Shown: positions 1 through 12,424 of the stretch, piece by piece
Layout: each line of letters starts with the position of its first letter
Numbering within the stretch: position 1 is the stretch's first letter
NCBI GenBank assembly: GCA_947846985.1
Contig: CANTUZ010000002.1
Location: forward strand, 11,267,587 to 11,331,586
Direction: 5' to 3'
Length of the DNA: 64,000 nt
DNA from: Fratercula arctica
Lineage: Eukaryota > Chordata > Aves > Charadriiformes > Alcidae
The notes under the pieces: generated by a model
Database searches by the model: none
Told to the model about the DNA's origin: nothing
What the model saw: only the letters and a program-made list of their open reading frames with translations
Made by a program: the position numbers and the translations under genes

Positions 1-1501
1 TTCAGTATGCTAGTGAAGGATGCAAGCTGCAGGTTGTAAAATTTTAGGTTACCCGTTTGTTAAATTGCCATCCATTTGTAAAATTATTTCAAGTTTGAAT
101 GCTATGATAGATGAAGATAGATGTAAATTAAGCGTGCTGCAGTTACCTGCAGCATTTCACAGTTCATTTCCAGAATATTTTGGGTCTTGTACTCTATGGT
201 TCTTTTGTATAAATGGTTAGTACACCTGGCCAGCTCATCATGACAGTACTTCTCCAGTATGATGCAGGAGAAATCATAAGAGGCTTTTAAAAAGGGGAAA
301 AAAAAGAAAAGGTTTTCAAAAGCATTGTCAAAATGAGGGTCCAGAAATCAATTTGTAATTATCTGCCAACACAAATCTAAAGGCTTTTCTGTGATAAGGG
401 TGGTAATACGTAGGGCTGTAACGTGAATTATTTCAAAGAATAAAAGACTGATTGTCTTCATGACCTATATAGCTTTTAGTGAGCTTTAAAACAAAATTAC
501 ATTTTATACTTCTCATGAATGGCTTTCTCCCCCTTCTTTCCCCTTTAAAAATGCAGGGTTTTTGTCCCATCTAGCAGGCTTTCAGCTTTAAATGGGACTC
601 GGTTTCTTCCAATGTTGCTACATTTCGTTCCACTGAAGGTGAAGGCTCTGGCTTTGCAAAAGAGCTGAAGCTTCCCCTGTATAAAGGCAACTCTTTCCAA
701 CACGTATAAAAGCAAACTACAAACCAAACGATTGTGTTATTTTTACACAGAAGGTCAGCACTAGAATTTTTTTTTTTTCCCCTTACCTTGGAAAACTTTT
801 AGCATAGAAGTATGATAAATAAAATAAATATTTCAAAAGGTACAAACATATCAATATCAGAGATTAAAATAAAGTTAGAATAGGAGGGAAAAAATACAGG
901 CTTTAGCATTTGCAACAAACAGAAATAAAAGACATAGTGCAACATTTTCTAAGATGTGAGAGCCATATTCACATCGCTGTACTTAATCACCTCAGCTGCC
1001 GTGGCCTGATGCCAACAGAGTGATTCTGGATGTCCCAGTAAGTGACTCCAGGCCTGGCTTTTGATCGTTCAGTGGTAATGGACACACACTGTAGCCTCGC
1101 AGATCCAAACCCATGAAAGTTTCTGTGTGGGATACCAGTTGCAACTTTCTTATGTAAAGTTGCCTCCACATGATTTACTTATGGTCATTGCCTGCTTGAA
1201 AATTGCTTTACAGGGTGATATGGTAGTTTCAGTGAACTATTATCTTAAAAATATTAAACATATTATACCATTAAGAGAGTATATGTCTACAGAACCATTT
1301 AATTTTTGGAAAGAATATTTGGTTGTGTTCTTTTGGCTTTATCTAGAGATTCAGAAGAATCAAGTATTACTGAAGTTTATTACTGTGAAAGTATTTTGGA
1401 TCTTGGTAAGTAAGAGCCCCCTGGGATAAATACATACATCCTACTCTCGTTAACAATAAGCTGGATTCTTAACTGAAGTACCTGCTATCATTTGGGGAAG
1501 A
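1..1501. other. Intron sequence, no element recognised
   Basis: AT-rich unique DNA with a T12 run near 767-778. The short open frames here show no family features. Confidence 0.6.
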
Positions 1502-2217
1502 GTGGCTAGAAAGCTGCCCAGCAGAAAAGGACCTGGGGGTGCTGGTGGACGGCCAACTTAATGTGAGCCAGCGGTGTGCCCAGGTGGCCAAGAAGGCCAA
1601 TAGCATTCTGGCTTGTATCGGGAATAGCGTGGCCAGCAGGAGTAGGGAAGTGATGGTGCCTCTACTCAGCACTGGTGAGGCCTCACCTCGAGTACTGTGT
1701 TCAGTTCTGGGCCCCTCTGTACAAGAGGGACATTGAAGTGCTGGAGCGTGTCCAGAGGAGAGCTACCAAGCTGGTGAGGGGTCTGGAGACCACGTCATAT
1801 GAGGAGAGGCTGAGGGAACTGGGCATGTTTAGTTTGGAGAAGAGGAGGCTGAGGGGAGACCTCATTGCCCTCTACAGCTACCTGAAAGGAGGTTGTAGAG
1901 AGGTGGGTGTTGGCCTCTTCTCCCAGGTGAATAATGACAGGACCAGAGGAAATGGTCTGAAGCTGCAGCAGGGGAGGTTTAGATTAGATATTAGGAAGAA
2001 TTACGTTACTGAAAGAGTGGTTGGGCACTGGAACAGCCTGCCCAGGGAGACGGTTGAGTCACCATCCCTAGAGGTATTTAAGAAACATGTAGATTTGGCA
2101 CTTCAGGGCATGCTCTAGTGACAGAGACTGTAGGGGCTTTTTTTGTGTGTGTGTATGGTTGGACTCGATGATCTCAAAGGTCCTTTCCAACCATGAAGAT
2201 TCTATGATTCTATGATT
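1502..2217 (+). mobile_element. CR1 LINE, 5'-truncated, 3' end intact
   Basis: About 716 bp of CR1 covering the C-terminal end of ORF2 and the 3' tail. Read on the plus strand it shows [27 protein letters not shown], then [44 protein letters not shown] and HWNSLP, all hallmarks of avian CR1 ORF2. The frame from 1675 to 2118 is open for 147 codons. The part before about 1660 is in another frame, consistent with a 1-base deletion near 1655-1665, so the protein is broken. The 3' end carries the hairpin motif GGTTGGACTCGATGATCT with AAGGTCCTTTCCAACC, followed by ATTCTATG-type tandem repeats at 2199-2217. A GT run (about 2142-2154) sits just before the terminal hairpin. Truncation at the 5' end is normal for CR1. 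Confidence 0.97.
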
Positions 2218-2336
2218 TATGTTCGTATTCCTTTGCACTTGTAGCTAGATCATACTTTGGAAATCCATGTGATGGATTTCTTTACCTAAGTTTCTTCAAA
2301 CCATTCAAAAACTAACCTAATCATTCTGGATTTTCA

Positions 2337-2445
2337 GAATCATAGAACAGAATCATAGAATTGTTTTGGTTGGAAAAGACCTTTAAAATCATCAAGTCCA
2401 ACCATTAACATAACACTGCCAAGTCTACCACTAAACTTTTCCTAA
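2337..2445 (-). mobile_element. CR1 LINE 3'-end fragment
   Basis: About 109 bp. On the plus strand it begins with two copies of GAATCATAGAA, the complement of the CR1 tail repeat, then GGTTGGAAAAGACCTTTAAA and ATCATCAAGTCCAACC. This is the reverse complement of the CR1 terminal hairpin, so the element points left. The subfamily differs from the neighbour at 1502-2217. The 5' boundary fades into unique DNA near 2440-2445. Confidence 0.93.
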
Positions 2446-2830
2446 GAAAATAAAAAAATTCAATTGCCTGTTTGTTTGGGATTTTTCCTGTTAATCAACC
2501 AACTTTATACAATAGCTACCATGAAGAATAAGGAATGATCTCTGCTTTGACTGCAGAAAAGATTAGACAAGTAGTTCTTTCCGTGTACACAGTTTTAATT
2601 TTTAAAAAAGGGTTTTCTAATCTATTAAGGTGATATCTTTGCATTATTATATCTACCAATTTTTCTGAGAGGTTTTTTGTAGTATCATATTCTTCCTGCT
2701 CATAACACAATACATAATTTGCGCATTGACCCTGTATGTTCGTACACTGTCTAGCATTTTAAGTCCATATTCAGAAGTCCTGCATGAGGTCTTTTAAATA
2801 ATAAATAAAAAAATACAGTGCCAATATATC

Positions 2831-2857
2831 CCTGCCAACTTTCTTGCAATTGGCAGG
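2831..2857. repeat. 8-bp inverted repeat, 11-nt loop
   Basis: CCTGCCAA and TTGGCAGG flank 11 bases. Short enough to be chance. Confidence 0.85.
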
Positions 2858-5800
2858 CACTGCTCATTTAATAACTTTACTTTTCACTAGAGAGTAAACC
2901 TGTCCCCAGAAGCCATATGTCTTTTTCCAACATTTGTTTCACTTGAACTTAAATTCTGAAGGGACAGTAAAGTACATAGTGTCACAACAACTTGCTGATA
3001 TATTTGCTAATGCTGCAAGCAAGGTTATCCAGTCTGTTGTCAAACTCCAAATAGCTCCTATTGGGTCAAAAAGTTGAAGCCAGGTGGAGATCAAAACTGT
3101 TCGGTTCCTTCTTATTTCCCAGATTAGATAGTAAATTAATGGTAGGTTAAGAAGATAATAAAAGCACCGACTGGTCGGTTCATCCAATCTGACGCAAAAC
3201 TACCTAAGACTCTCTGACAAAACCTCTTCTGTGTTATGACTCCTTTCGGTTGGCAGAAATTTCTCAGACAGCACACATTAAGGAAAAAAGATACAAAATC
3301 AGCACAGGGACTTAGCCCACACCCAGTCCCTGGGGAAATGTCATCTCCTTAACAGAAATAGGGGCAGCTCTGAGGCTACTCTTAAGCTACACCATGGACA
3401 AAGGAAGATGCAAATACTCAGCCGACACAAACACAGGGACACAGAATTACCTTCAGCACTTTATGCTTCTGCCTGTTGTTCAATCTGAACGCAGCACCTG
3501 GCCTTTGAACCAGCTAAAAGTGCCTGAAGAGAAGAGGCAAGTCCATAAAACTTCCAGAACAAACTTTGGTAAGAAGACAGAAGTAAAACCCACTGCACTG
3601 TTAATCAACTCTTATCTTTTAGGGGAAAAAAATGCAAATGTAAAATCATTAAAAAAATGAAAACTTTTAATGAAAACAAGAATTACTCATACTGCTCCAC
3701 AGAGGATAAAAGATCTCTCTTTGGATTCTACTCTAATCTAGTTTCAGGGTAATTGTTAAAGTGTTTGAAATATCTTATCTCTCCCTTCCCCCCTGTTTAT
3801 ATTCTTCACTTCTTTAACATACAGATTGCCTTTAATTTAGTTGGTTGGGATGTCGGTTCTGTATAAGGTTCTCATTTAGCTCCCAGTTAAATGAGCATTT
3901 CCCAAGAAATAACCTTCTGTCCCCTCCCTTCTCCAACACCTTCAGCCCAAAATGCCCAGCACAGTTCTCATTTCAAAGGACATTTTGCTGTCGTCTTCTC
4001 ACCCCATCTTGCAGGTTTCTTCCCATAGATGTGCATGAGACCCTGCTTTCTGCTTTGCTCATGGTGGTACTCTGCACAAAAGAGACATCCTGCTCCAAAT
4101 CATCGTGTTACAACTTTTAGATCCTGTTTTGTTTCTCCATTTCCCTGGCTTTCAGTGACTTTTCTGCAGTAAGTAGCCCAGATTTTGTCTTGATAAACAA
4201 TGCGTACCCTGCAGAGTAAATCTTATGGCCTTTATGTAACTGTCTAGTAGGCACGCACTGCGCTGTGTATACTATAAGGACTTATCACCATGAAATCTAG
4301 ACTATAGTCTTGTTCACTTCAATTACTTTTCTGAAGTTGTCGCCTGTCTGTGCCTTTGAATAGCCCCATATTTTTGCATTATTTTTCTGCCTGCCTTGAA
4401 CCAGAGAGATCAGGGGAACTGAACCTTATGTGTCCCAGCAAGATACCAGGAAAAGTTTCTCAACTTATCAAACAGTTTCCTCCAAGCAGTCACCTCAATG
4501 CACAGAAGAAGCAATAAAGGCAGTGTAACATATTTGAAAACATTTGTTCTTTTCTCTGGCTGTATCTGCCTCAGTAGGAAATGATCCCAACAATAAAGAA
4601 CAGAAAAGCCTGGTAGGTCTGAAAATGTATCTTACAGTTTGGGGTCAAAGCCTTTTTGACTTTCTTTTCCTTCACCGAGGTAATGGACAGTGTGTGGTAG
4701 CTCAGCACGCTTGTCACTAACTTCTCACCTCCAACTCTCCAGTTCATGGTAAGATCAAAGCAGAGGAAACACAAAGGAGGATTCTATCATATGGATCATG
4801 GAGAAAGACCTATTTTTCATCCCCTTTGTATACAACAACCCTTCTGATTACTGGCATTATGTTCAGTTCCTCTTCCCCTTTTTTTAAGTCGTCGCAGTAT
4901 TGATTGGTACAATGGCTACAAAGAAGTTCATTCAAAAAGAAAACAGACGACAGAAGAAATCTAATGATAATCAGAAGAGGAGCTGTAATAATGACCGATG
5001 TTTTGACTGAAACTCAAGTACGTAGTGATACTTGAAGAGTCCATTAATTCCAGAGTGACTGCAAAAAGGTAAACTACCCAACAACACTGAGCCAGCCTCA
5101 GGTTCAGCAGCACCTCCTGCACATTGGCAGTACAAAGCAATCCACCTCAGCCACATAAACGGTAAACTCACAGCAATTCAACCCACTGTAATCCTAACTC
5201 TTTCCGCTGAAAAATCCAAATGCAGTGTTTCTCTCCAAGTCCCATTTGCAAGTAAGAAGCTTTGTCTCCCTACATTTTTACTATTCTTGACCCAAACCAA
5301 GTAGCTCCCTCTAAGTCAGTTGCTCACAGTAATCCAGCCTGGCTCTCCACTGCACTTGAGTCACCAACAGCAACAGCTGAGAGGAGTTACAAGATCAGAG
5401 CTCATTATGTGCTAAGATGATTCACAGCATCCTTAGAAAGGAGCATATAGCAAACAGCCTTACTCAAGTGTCCTGTCTCAGTCTTCTCATTCGTCATCTC
5501 TCACCTTCTGCACTAAAACAGAATGTGTCTTTACCAGCTTCACCTAATGATTATTCAAGGCTTTATATTCTTCCTCCAACAATCCTAATAATACGTTTTG
5601 ACAACTTGAACTCCATGACAATTATCCTTTGGGGAATCAAAAGAACATCCTATTATTAGCTGGTAACATAACCTTGCAGAAAGTACAAAACCAGGATTGC
5701 CATCAGGCTATTTTTTTTACAAAACATCTAATTAAAATGTCAAATAGGGACTAACAGGAGGGACACTGCTGTTCACTGAACAGGTATTGCTGACCTGGGT

Positions 5801-6918
5801 AGTGTGTCTGATACCACCACTGACTATCTGGAGGCTTTGGAACAGCACTGTTATGACTTCTACCATTATTTGTTATATAGTTTTCTTAGATTCAGTCAAT
5901 GACGGAGGAACAATCTCTCATTATGTGTTTGTACCATGCTTAACACAAGGGGATCTCATCCTCATGTAAAAATTATCCCTATTTACAATAGCAGCTAAAC
6001 CACCGATGGAAAAGAACCTCCTGCTTTCTTCATCATCTAATAAGCTTATTTTGTCTTATTCTTTGCAAAGTTATGAACATTATCCTATCCATCTCTGTAG
6101 GAAAGTAGATAAGACTGGTAAGAATCACTGTAAATTCATGGAGGGTTTTAATCTTATTTAGTCTTGTTGTTCTCTTGACTTTCAAAAAACCTAATAAATT
6201 CACAATCACGTATTTTCCATTGATGTACCTGCATGACAACTTTACATAATGAATAATGACAGCTGATTTTTCACTTTTTCATTTTAAGTCTCTTCCATTC
6301 TGAAACAAAACTTTGGTATCAGTATCGTTTCAATGGGGATTATGAAATCTTTTTAATGGTGAAATATATCAATGTAAGATGCTAAATGTCAGGTAGATAT
6401 CTGACTATTGGATGCCTGCTAATCAAAGGCGGAGATTAATTACAGTAGCTCACAGCACTAGTTTAATTGTTGTCAAATACTGACATGTAATAGTGACTCT
6501 GACTGCAAATAACCACAGTCAGGACCCACACCCAGGTCACTGAAAATCTAATTGCACTGCATCAAATTTACCAGAAAATCACAAGGGCAATCACCAGATG
6601 ATCACTGGCCATACTAGAGTATGATCGTTCTTTCTAATGACATCTCCAAGCCATACAGGACGTTATCTGTTTTGCTCAATTTCCAGACAAAATAGTTTAA
6701 CCAATATTAATGCAATTTAGAGTTTAATGCTTCCTCACACAAATGCTTTGTCTCCCCACTCCAACAACCAACAATCTCTTCTTTCCATCTCATTTGAGGC
6801 AGTGATTTTCTATCAGGGTGGTATAACATACCTGGGGTGATTCCTCCAGTGCTATTGGAGAATATTTCAGCTCTAGGTCTGTAAGATGCCTAATGAGACA
6901 ATTCCACATACTGAGGGG

Positions 6919-6935
6919 AAAAAAAAAAAAAAAAA
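6919..6935. repeat. A17 homopolymer
   Basis: Simple A-run after CTGAGGGG. Confidence 0.93.
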
Positions 6936-7217
6936 GTTGGAAAAATAAAGCCCATAGCTTTATTGTACTGCTGTTAGTTATTAGTAGACAGCAGTGACTA
7001 CTCAAAAGGAGGCGTGATTTGAATCTTGTATTAGCTTAGAACTTTTCAGACAGGGGCTCTATTTGGAAAACATTCTGGAAAATATTTCACAGCAACCTGC
7101 TTTGCTGCCTTCCATTTGCATAGGAAGAAAACCTATATGAGAAGCCCTGAGAGCTCCAGCCTTCCAGCAGAGTACCAGGCAATCCTGGCAATTCGTCTCT
7201 CCATGGGAGCTGAAACT

Positions 7218-7269
7218 CTGAGGACTTCAAGTAGATGTTGTTTCTGAGGACTTCAAGTAGATGTTGTTT
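7218..7269. repeat. Perfect 26-bp tandem duplication
   Basis: The 26-bp unit beginning CTGAGGACTTCAAG and ending GATGTTGTTT occurs twice, head to tail, with no mismatch (7218-7243 and 7244-7269). Identity of the copies suggests a recent slippage or duplication event. Confidence 0.98.
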
Positions 7270-9167
7270 TTCAAGCCTCTGGGAGTTCTAAAATAATGAG
7301 TTATATGCAAATTATTTAGGAATGATCAAAATTTACCTCCATACATCAATCCATATCCCCCAAAACAATGTCTTTCAAATGTTAGAATTTCTCACAGATC
7401 AGAGATTCTGATATTTGATTACTTCTACTCTTAATCCATTGTCCTGCAAATTGCTCTGGCTCAATACTGATATTATGACACTCCTTAATTAATTTATTCC
7501 AAGTTAAAAGGTGGCACATGTTACTACATTATTCAAAATTTAAGAAAACATCCAAATGTCTTAATGGAATCGTACCTGCCTTTCCAGTGAATCACAATGT
7601 CAATGCACAGGGTACTCAAATATGAGTCACCCAATCAATTTCAGGGAAAATACTTTCAAAGATAATTTTAAACAATGACCAGTGTGTGGCTTAAATTCAT
7701 AGCAGACTCTTATGTTTCTTTGGATTTCTTCCCTTCCTTCCCATGTGCTTGGACCTCAAAAATTTGCCTCAGTTAAAAAAAGTCAGTAGGAAAAAGAACC
7801 ACATACACTCATTTCTCTTCCATAATAATTTCTATTCTGGGCTGTTACCCTATCCCCATTTCACAGGATACCAGCTCCTTTTAGAATAATGCTTTCTGTG
7901 TTTGGGGTTCTGAGATTGTTCTCTTTTTCTTTCTTAAAAAGAATTTCAGTACCCTAATCGTCATTTCAAGAGAGAGTAAAAATCCCACCTTTCCTTTTAT
8001 ATGCACGCTTCACTCTTTGCAACAGTACTAAAGCTGAAAAATTGAGGTCTGAAAATAGAAAATAAGCTAGAAAATGATCCATCACACTATCTTTTACTGA
8101 AAGCAATTTGTTTTTGGATTTGATCTTACTAGTAAATCTTTGAAAAAAACCTGGCATTGAGCAGTTCTTTCATCTAACAATGTATGATCTTGCAGAAAAG
8201 TCTGTGGAATGTTTCAAAGAACTTGTTTATATATATTTACTTTGTTGCCGTGCCCATGGGAGAAGAGAGCCTTTTTTCCTGACAGAGATTTCTATAATTC
8301 AGTGTAAGGCGTTGAGGCTCCCTCCTGCAAAATGACAAGCTGCTTCTGAAGGGAGCTGGCATTCTTCGCCCTGGCTGGAGTTACCCCGTGCCTTCCACAA
8401 ACAAGGTCTTGCTCAGTCCCAGTCAACTGAATCAGCCATAACTTCTCAGCTGAGGAAATAAATGCCTAGTTCTGAATTAAGACTGTAAAATACTAAAATT
8501 TTATATGTGTGCATGCAGTTAGAGACATTATCATCCATGCATTTAGACACATATGGGTGTAGAAGTAAAATTTGAACGTTGGCAGTGCCTGATTGCTTGC
8601 ACAGTTGTTGAATGAATGCAATGTTTTGCAGCTAATGTGATGTTCACTTGTTACTTCTTGTGAAGCCAATCGGTTTTCCCACAGTACTTTTTTTCCCTCC
8701 AAATGTACTTATAAATAGCTGTGGAGAAATAATGTATATTGTACAATCATTTGTCTGAGAGTACCTTGACAAAATTCACTTGTGCCCCTTAAGGCACATC
8801 AGATGAACTACCATTTAATGGTATTGATGATGGATGCAGTAAACAGCTTCAGGCCTGGGAATATAATCTATGACTCCTAGAAACTGTTAGTGTAGCAAGC
8901 AGCTCATTTACAGCATTTAGACAGCACTAACTATCAGTCTATGCCATGTAAATGATAGGAAAGAGGTTGTGTTTTGGGATGCAGAATGCTCTATGGAAAG
9001 TAAAAGGGCTATGCCTCTAATCAGAGCATCTCCCTGGTGAGCACTTCAGATCCACTATGGGCAGTGCAAAGGCTTGGATCAATTATTTAGTAATAACATT
9101 ATAATCCTTGGAGATATGGACAGAAGAACACTTATCAGTGGCAGAACTTCTTCTTCATCAGTCTTCT

Positions 9168-9183
9168 AAAAAAAAAAAAAAAA
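9168..9183. repeat. A16 homopolymer
   Basis: Simple A-run followed by TAAAAAATC. Confidence 0.93.
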
Positions 9184-9778
9184 TAAAAAATCTTTATCTG
9201 TTCCTCTCAGTTTAATTCCTCCCAAATCTACTAGGTAAAATTCCTCCTTGTGCACAGAATAACACAGGACTAATTTACCCCTCATTTCCCATTTAAAGGG
9301 CATTCATGGGGAAGCACCCTATGCTACCCCATTCATTTATAGTTGGGAGTGGCAAGAAGAGGTGTTTTAAAGGGCATCTAAACCTTGAATTATCTACTCA
9401 CCAGAGATGGAGGAGGAGGATTATGTACTTCAGCCAAAATACAAAAGCATTGATTCACTAATTTGGAAAACACTGAACTCAACTGTTCATCATTTAGTTC
9501 TCAGGCCTGTTTGTGCACTGGCTTCTCTACTGAAACCAGCTGCAAAGGCAGAGATTTCGGTGGGCAGGCTTTTTAAACTGGACAGTCCATATGGAAATGG
9601 ATCGCAAATCTTAAGGCCTAGAAAGCTGCTAGTAAATGAAAGACAAATAAAGCTCTTACATGTAAACTCACTATCACTCCAGACAAAAAAAATCCTTAGT
9701 GAGAAGTACCAGACAACTGATGCTTATGGTGAATTTGAAGCTATTGGCCTTGTAAGGGTATCCTTGCATATAAACTAG

Positions 9779-9800
9779 ATTTTACCGTAAGTGGTAAAAT
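9779..9800. repeat. 8-bp inverted repeat, 6-nt loop
   Basis: ATTTTACC and GGTAAAAT flank GTAAGT. Confidence 0.85.
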
Positions 9801-10085
9801 TCCCACAGTAAGTTACCAATAAACGCAAAATATTTCCTTTGTGAAAAGTGAATTCAAACAGGAAACTCGGTAAGCCTTTCGCTTTGTAAGCTGATTTATA
9901 GCAGAAAGTCTGTACATCTGGGGCTTGTTTAGAAATCTATTTAAGCAATAATGCACAACCCACTAGCCTTCCAACGATGAAAATGACAAAATCATTAAAA
10001 TTAAGCAAAACTTAAGTAAATATAATAAACAGGGTAAGCGCAAAGCTGATAACTAAAAAAATGTGTTAGGAGTTTAAGGTAAGGG

Positions 10086-10106
10086 TTTGGCATTTTGAAT
10101 GCCAAA
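10086..10106. repeat. 9-bp inverted repeat, 3-nt loop
   Basis: TTTGGCATT and AATGCCAAA flank TTG. Confidence 0.88.
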
Positions 10107-12408
10107 AAAAAAGCCAAAAAAGTGAGATTGTGAAATTGACCATAAGTAGTATATCTACACAGCAAATGGACTGACACGAAGAGGTACTTAAGTTGGCACT
10201 GGCAAAGCTATAATGTGTACAAAACAAAGCGCTGCAGAGCTTAGTAGGGCTAATTAACACAGGAAGAGCACTATGCCGACACAGTGATATTGAATCCTAT
10301 CCAAGCTATCTTGTTCAGTGCTAACCAGGATGCAAAGACATAAAAGCATACTCTACTCCTCTCACAAAGACAAAAACATCTTGGAAATTTTAACTAATTA
10401 TTTTAACATTACAATTTCTACCTGGATTCACTCACTTGAAGTGGCTGAGCACGCTGAAAGCTGAACCTGCTGGCCTGTTAATAAAAATATTTGTGTGTAT
10501 TCATCTCTGAGGCAGTAAGGGGAAGGAAAATTGTGGACCAGATGTAGGAGGAGAATAAAGACTTGATTTAGAGCATTCTGAGCACTGTTTTTCCTTGAAT
10601 GGCATTTACAGTTTATAGCAAGCACAAGCGGGTACTGGATTTTCTCTTTTCTGCACTAATCTCACCTTTTCCAAAACCCAGATAAACTGCAGAAGGGAAA
10701 AGGAATAGATTAAAACTCTGAACTGGGTCTTTCTTCAACAAGAACAACGAAAAAGGGAAGGTAAACTGGAATATGCTTAATGAGAGCTATTTATTGTGCT
10801 GTTTTATTTGCTATTTATGCTGTCAGGTAATTTCTTATTCTGCTATCTCTACTTGCCATAGCATGGTTTGATCTCTGACTGGCTCTAAATGCAGGCCATC
10901 ATGCAGGTCAGTTTTCCATGAAGTCCCCCAGGTTTAAGCAAGTACCCTAATCTGCTTTGAGCAGGATAACCAGGAGTAAGTGCAACAGCAGAATTCATCC
11001 CGTAAACCTTGCAGCCCAATTGCCTATCGCAGTCACGGTGAGATTTCATACAGCCCCCACTGCTTCTCACCTGGCCCTTCCTAGTTACTGCTCCAGCCAG
11101 AGCATCCTGTCCAGGAGAGCCTGCCTCCACCTAAGGTTTAATTAAGAAGGGGATCAGGTGCTTCCAGCTCCCATGGTTCAGTTTATCATATTTCCCTTCC
11201 CTTGTTAAAAGCAGAGTATGACACTTTCTCCCCTTCGTGTATCTCTGTCTCCAGCCAGCCAGCACCAGGCTTGGCTCCTAAAGAACGTGAGCTGTGCTAG
11301 AACTGCAACGCGATTTTGTTGTAAAAGCAACCAGGATGCCAATGAGGCCTTGGGAAGAAGCTTTTGTTCATTAACTCTGTTAACAATTACAACTTCTTTG
11401 TAGAGCTACATGATTACCTCTTTGCCTGCAGTAACGAGGTTAGTGCCCTGGGTGCCAAATCCCTGGGCCCCATCTCACCTGACAGCTGACGTGCCTGTAT
11501 AACGCGGGCTTCTTCCCTTACACAAGGCAGATTTTGTTCTCTGTTTAATATTTGATTTCTGTAACAGGGTGGGGAAGGACTTTTAAAAGCAAAATCCAGG
11601 TTGGGAGTTTTCTGTAACAACCACTGCCATAGTATTAATTTTATTTCTAAGCACTATTCTATATTCAAAATAAAATTCACAAAGGCATTTAAAAATTTTA
11701 TAGACATGCATTTCCCCACCACCACCCATTTTTCCATGCGGGAGCTCTTATAGTCTCTAGCACAGATAGGTTTCTTTCAAAGCAGCATAATGTTCTTTAC
11801 CACTTCCCTCTTGCAATGACAGGTCATTTTGAACGCTTGCCCATCCCTGCCTGTATCTGATGCTCTTGACACTAGACACGCACATTTTTACAGAATTTCT
11901 AAAAGGGCTGTTTGAAAGAAAGGGTAACCTGACAGAAAGAAAATGTTACTAAAAATCTTTTTAAGTACTTATGGGAAAATCTGTTGTGTAGCCACACTGA
12001 ATCTCCAGGTACTGTTACAGCTTCCAGTAAAAAATGAGAAACAGAAGAGAAAAAAATGAGAAATCACTCAGGGTGGGAGAGTTTACAGAAGCCTGGAAGA
12101 TAATATAACATTTATCTAAGAAAGTAATCGCATTCTCTGTTATTAAATATGTTATTGCACATCATGGGAAATAGTTTACAGGGAAAATATTTTGGAATAA
12201 CAAACATGCTATTTGGTTTCACTTTCATATATATTTAGTGTTAAGAAAATGAAAGGAATAAAGCAATTTCTATGGGTTATGTAGGAATGAAAAATAAGCT
12301 GTTAGCTGTATTTTCAAAATATTACTAAATCAAAAAGTATTAAGCATACAATAATTTTTATTACTGTATCGAACAACTTTTAGTATGAAAGCACTGGAAA
12401 ATTATAGC

Positions 12409-12424
12409 TTTTTTTTTTTTTTTT
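12409..12424. repeat. T16 homopolymer
   Basis: T-run followed by CAG. It looks like a plus-strand splice acceptor, but no coding frame follows. Confidence 0.93.

Larger units (their letters stand above)
2446..7217. other. Intron sequence, no gene recognised
   Basis: Unique sequence apart from the small hairpin at 2831-2857 and the A17 run at 6919-6935. No open frame longer than about 90 codons and none with recognisable domains. Confidence 0.6.

Noticed and set aside
1675..2118. 147-codon frame as a host gene
   Set aside because: It is the C-terminal end of CR1 ORF2, followed by the CR1 tail.
9407..9778. 123-codon plus-strand open frame
   Set aside because: No recognisable domain, signal or splice context, and antisense to PTPRN2; a frame of this length is expected by chance in 64 kb.
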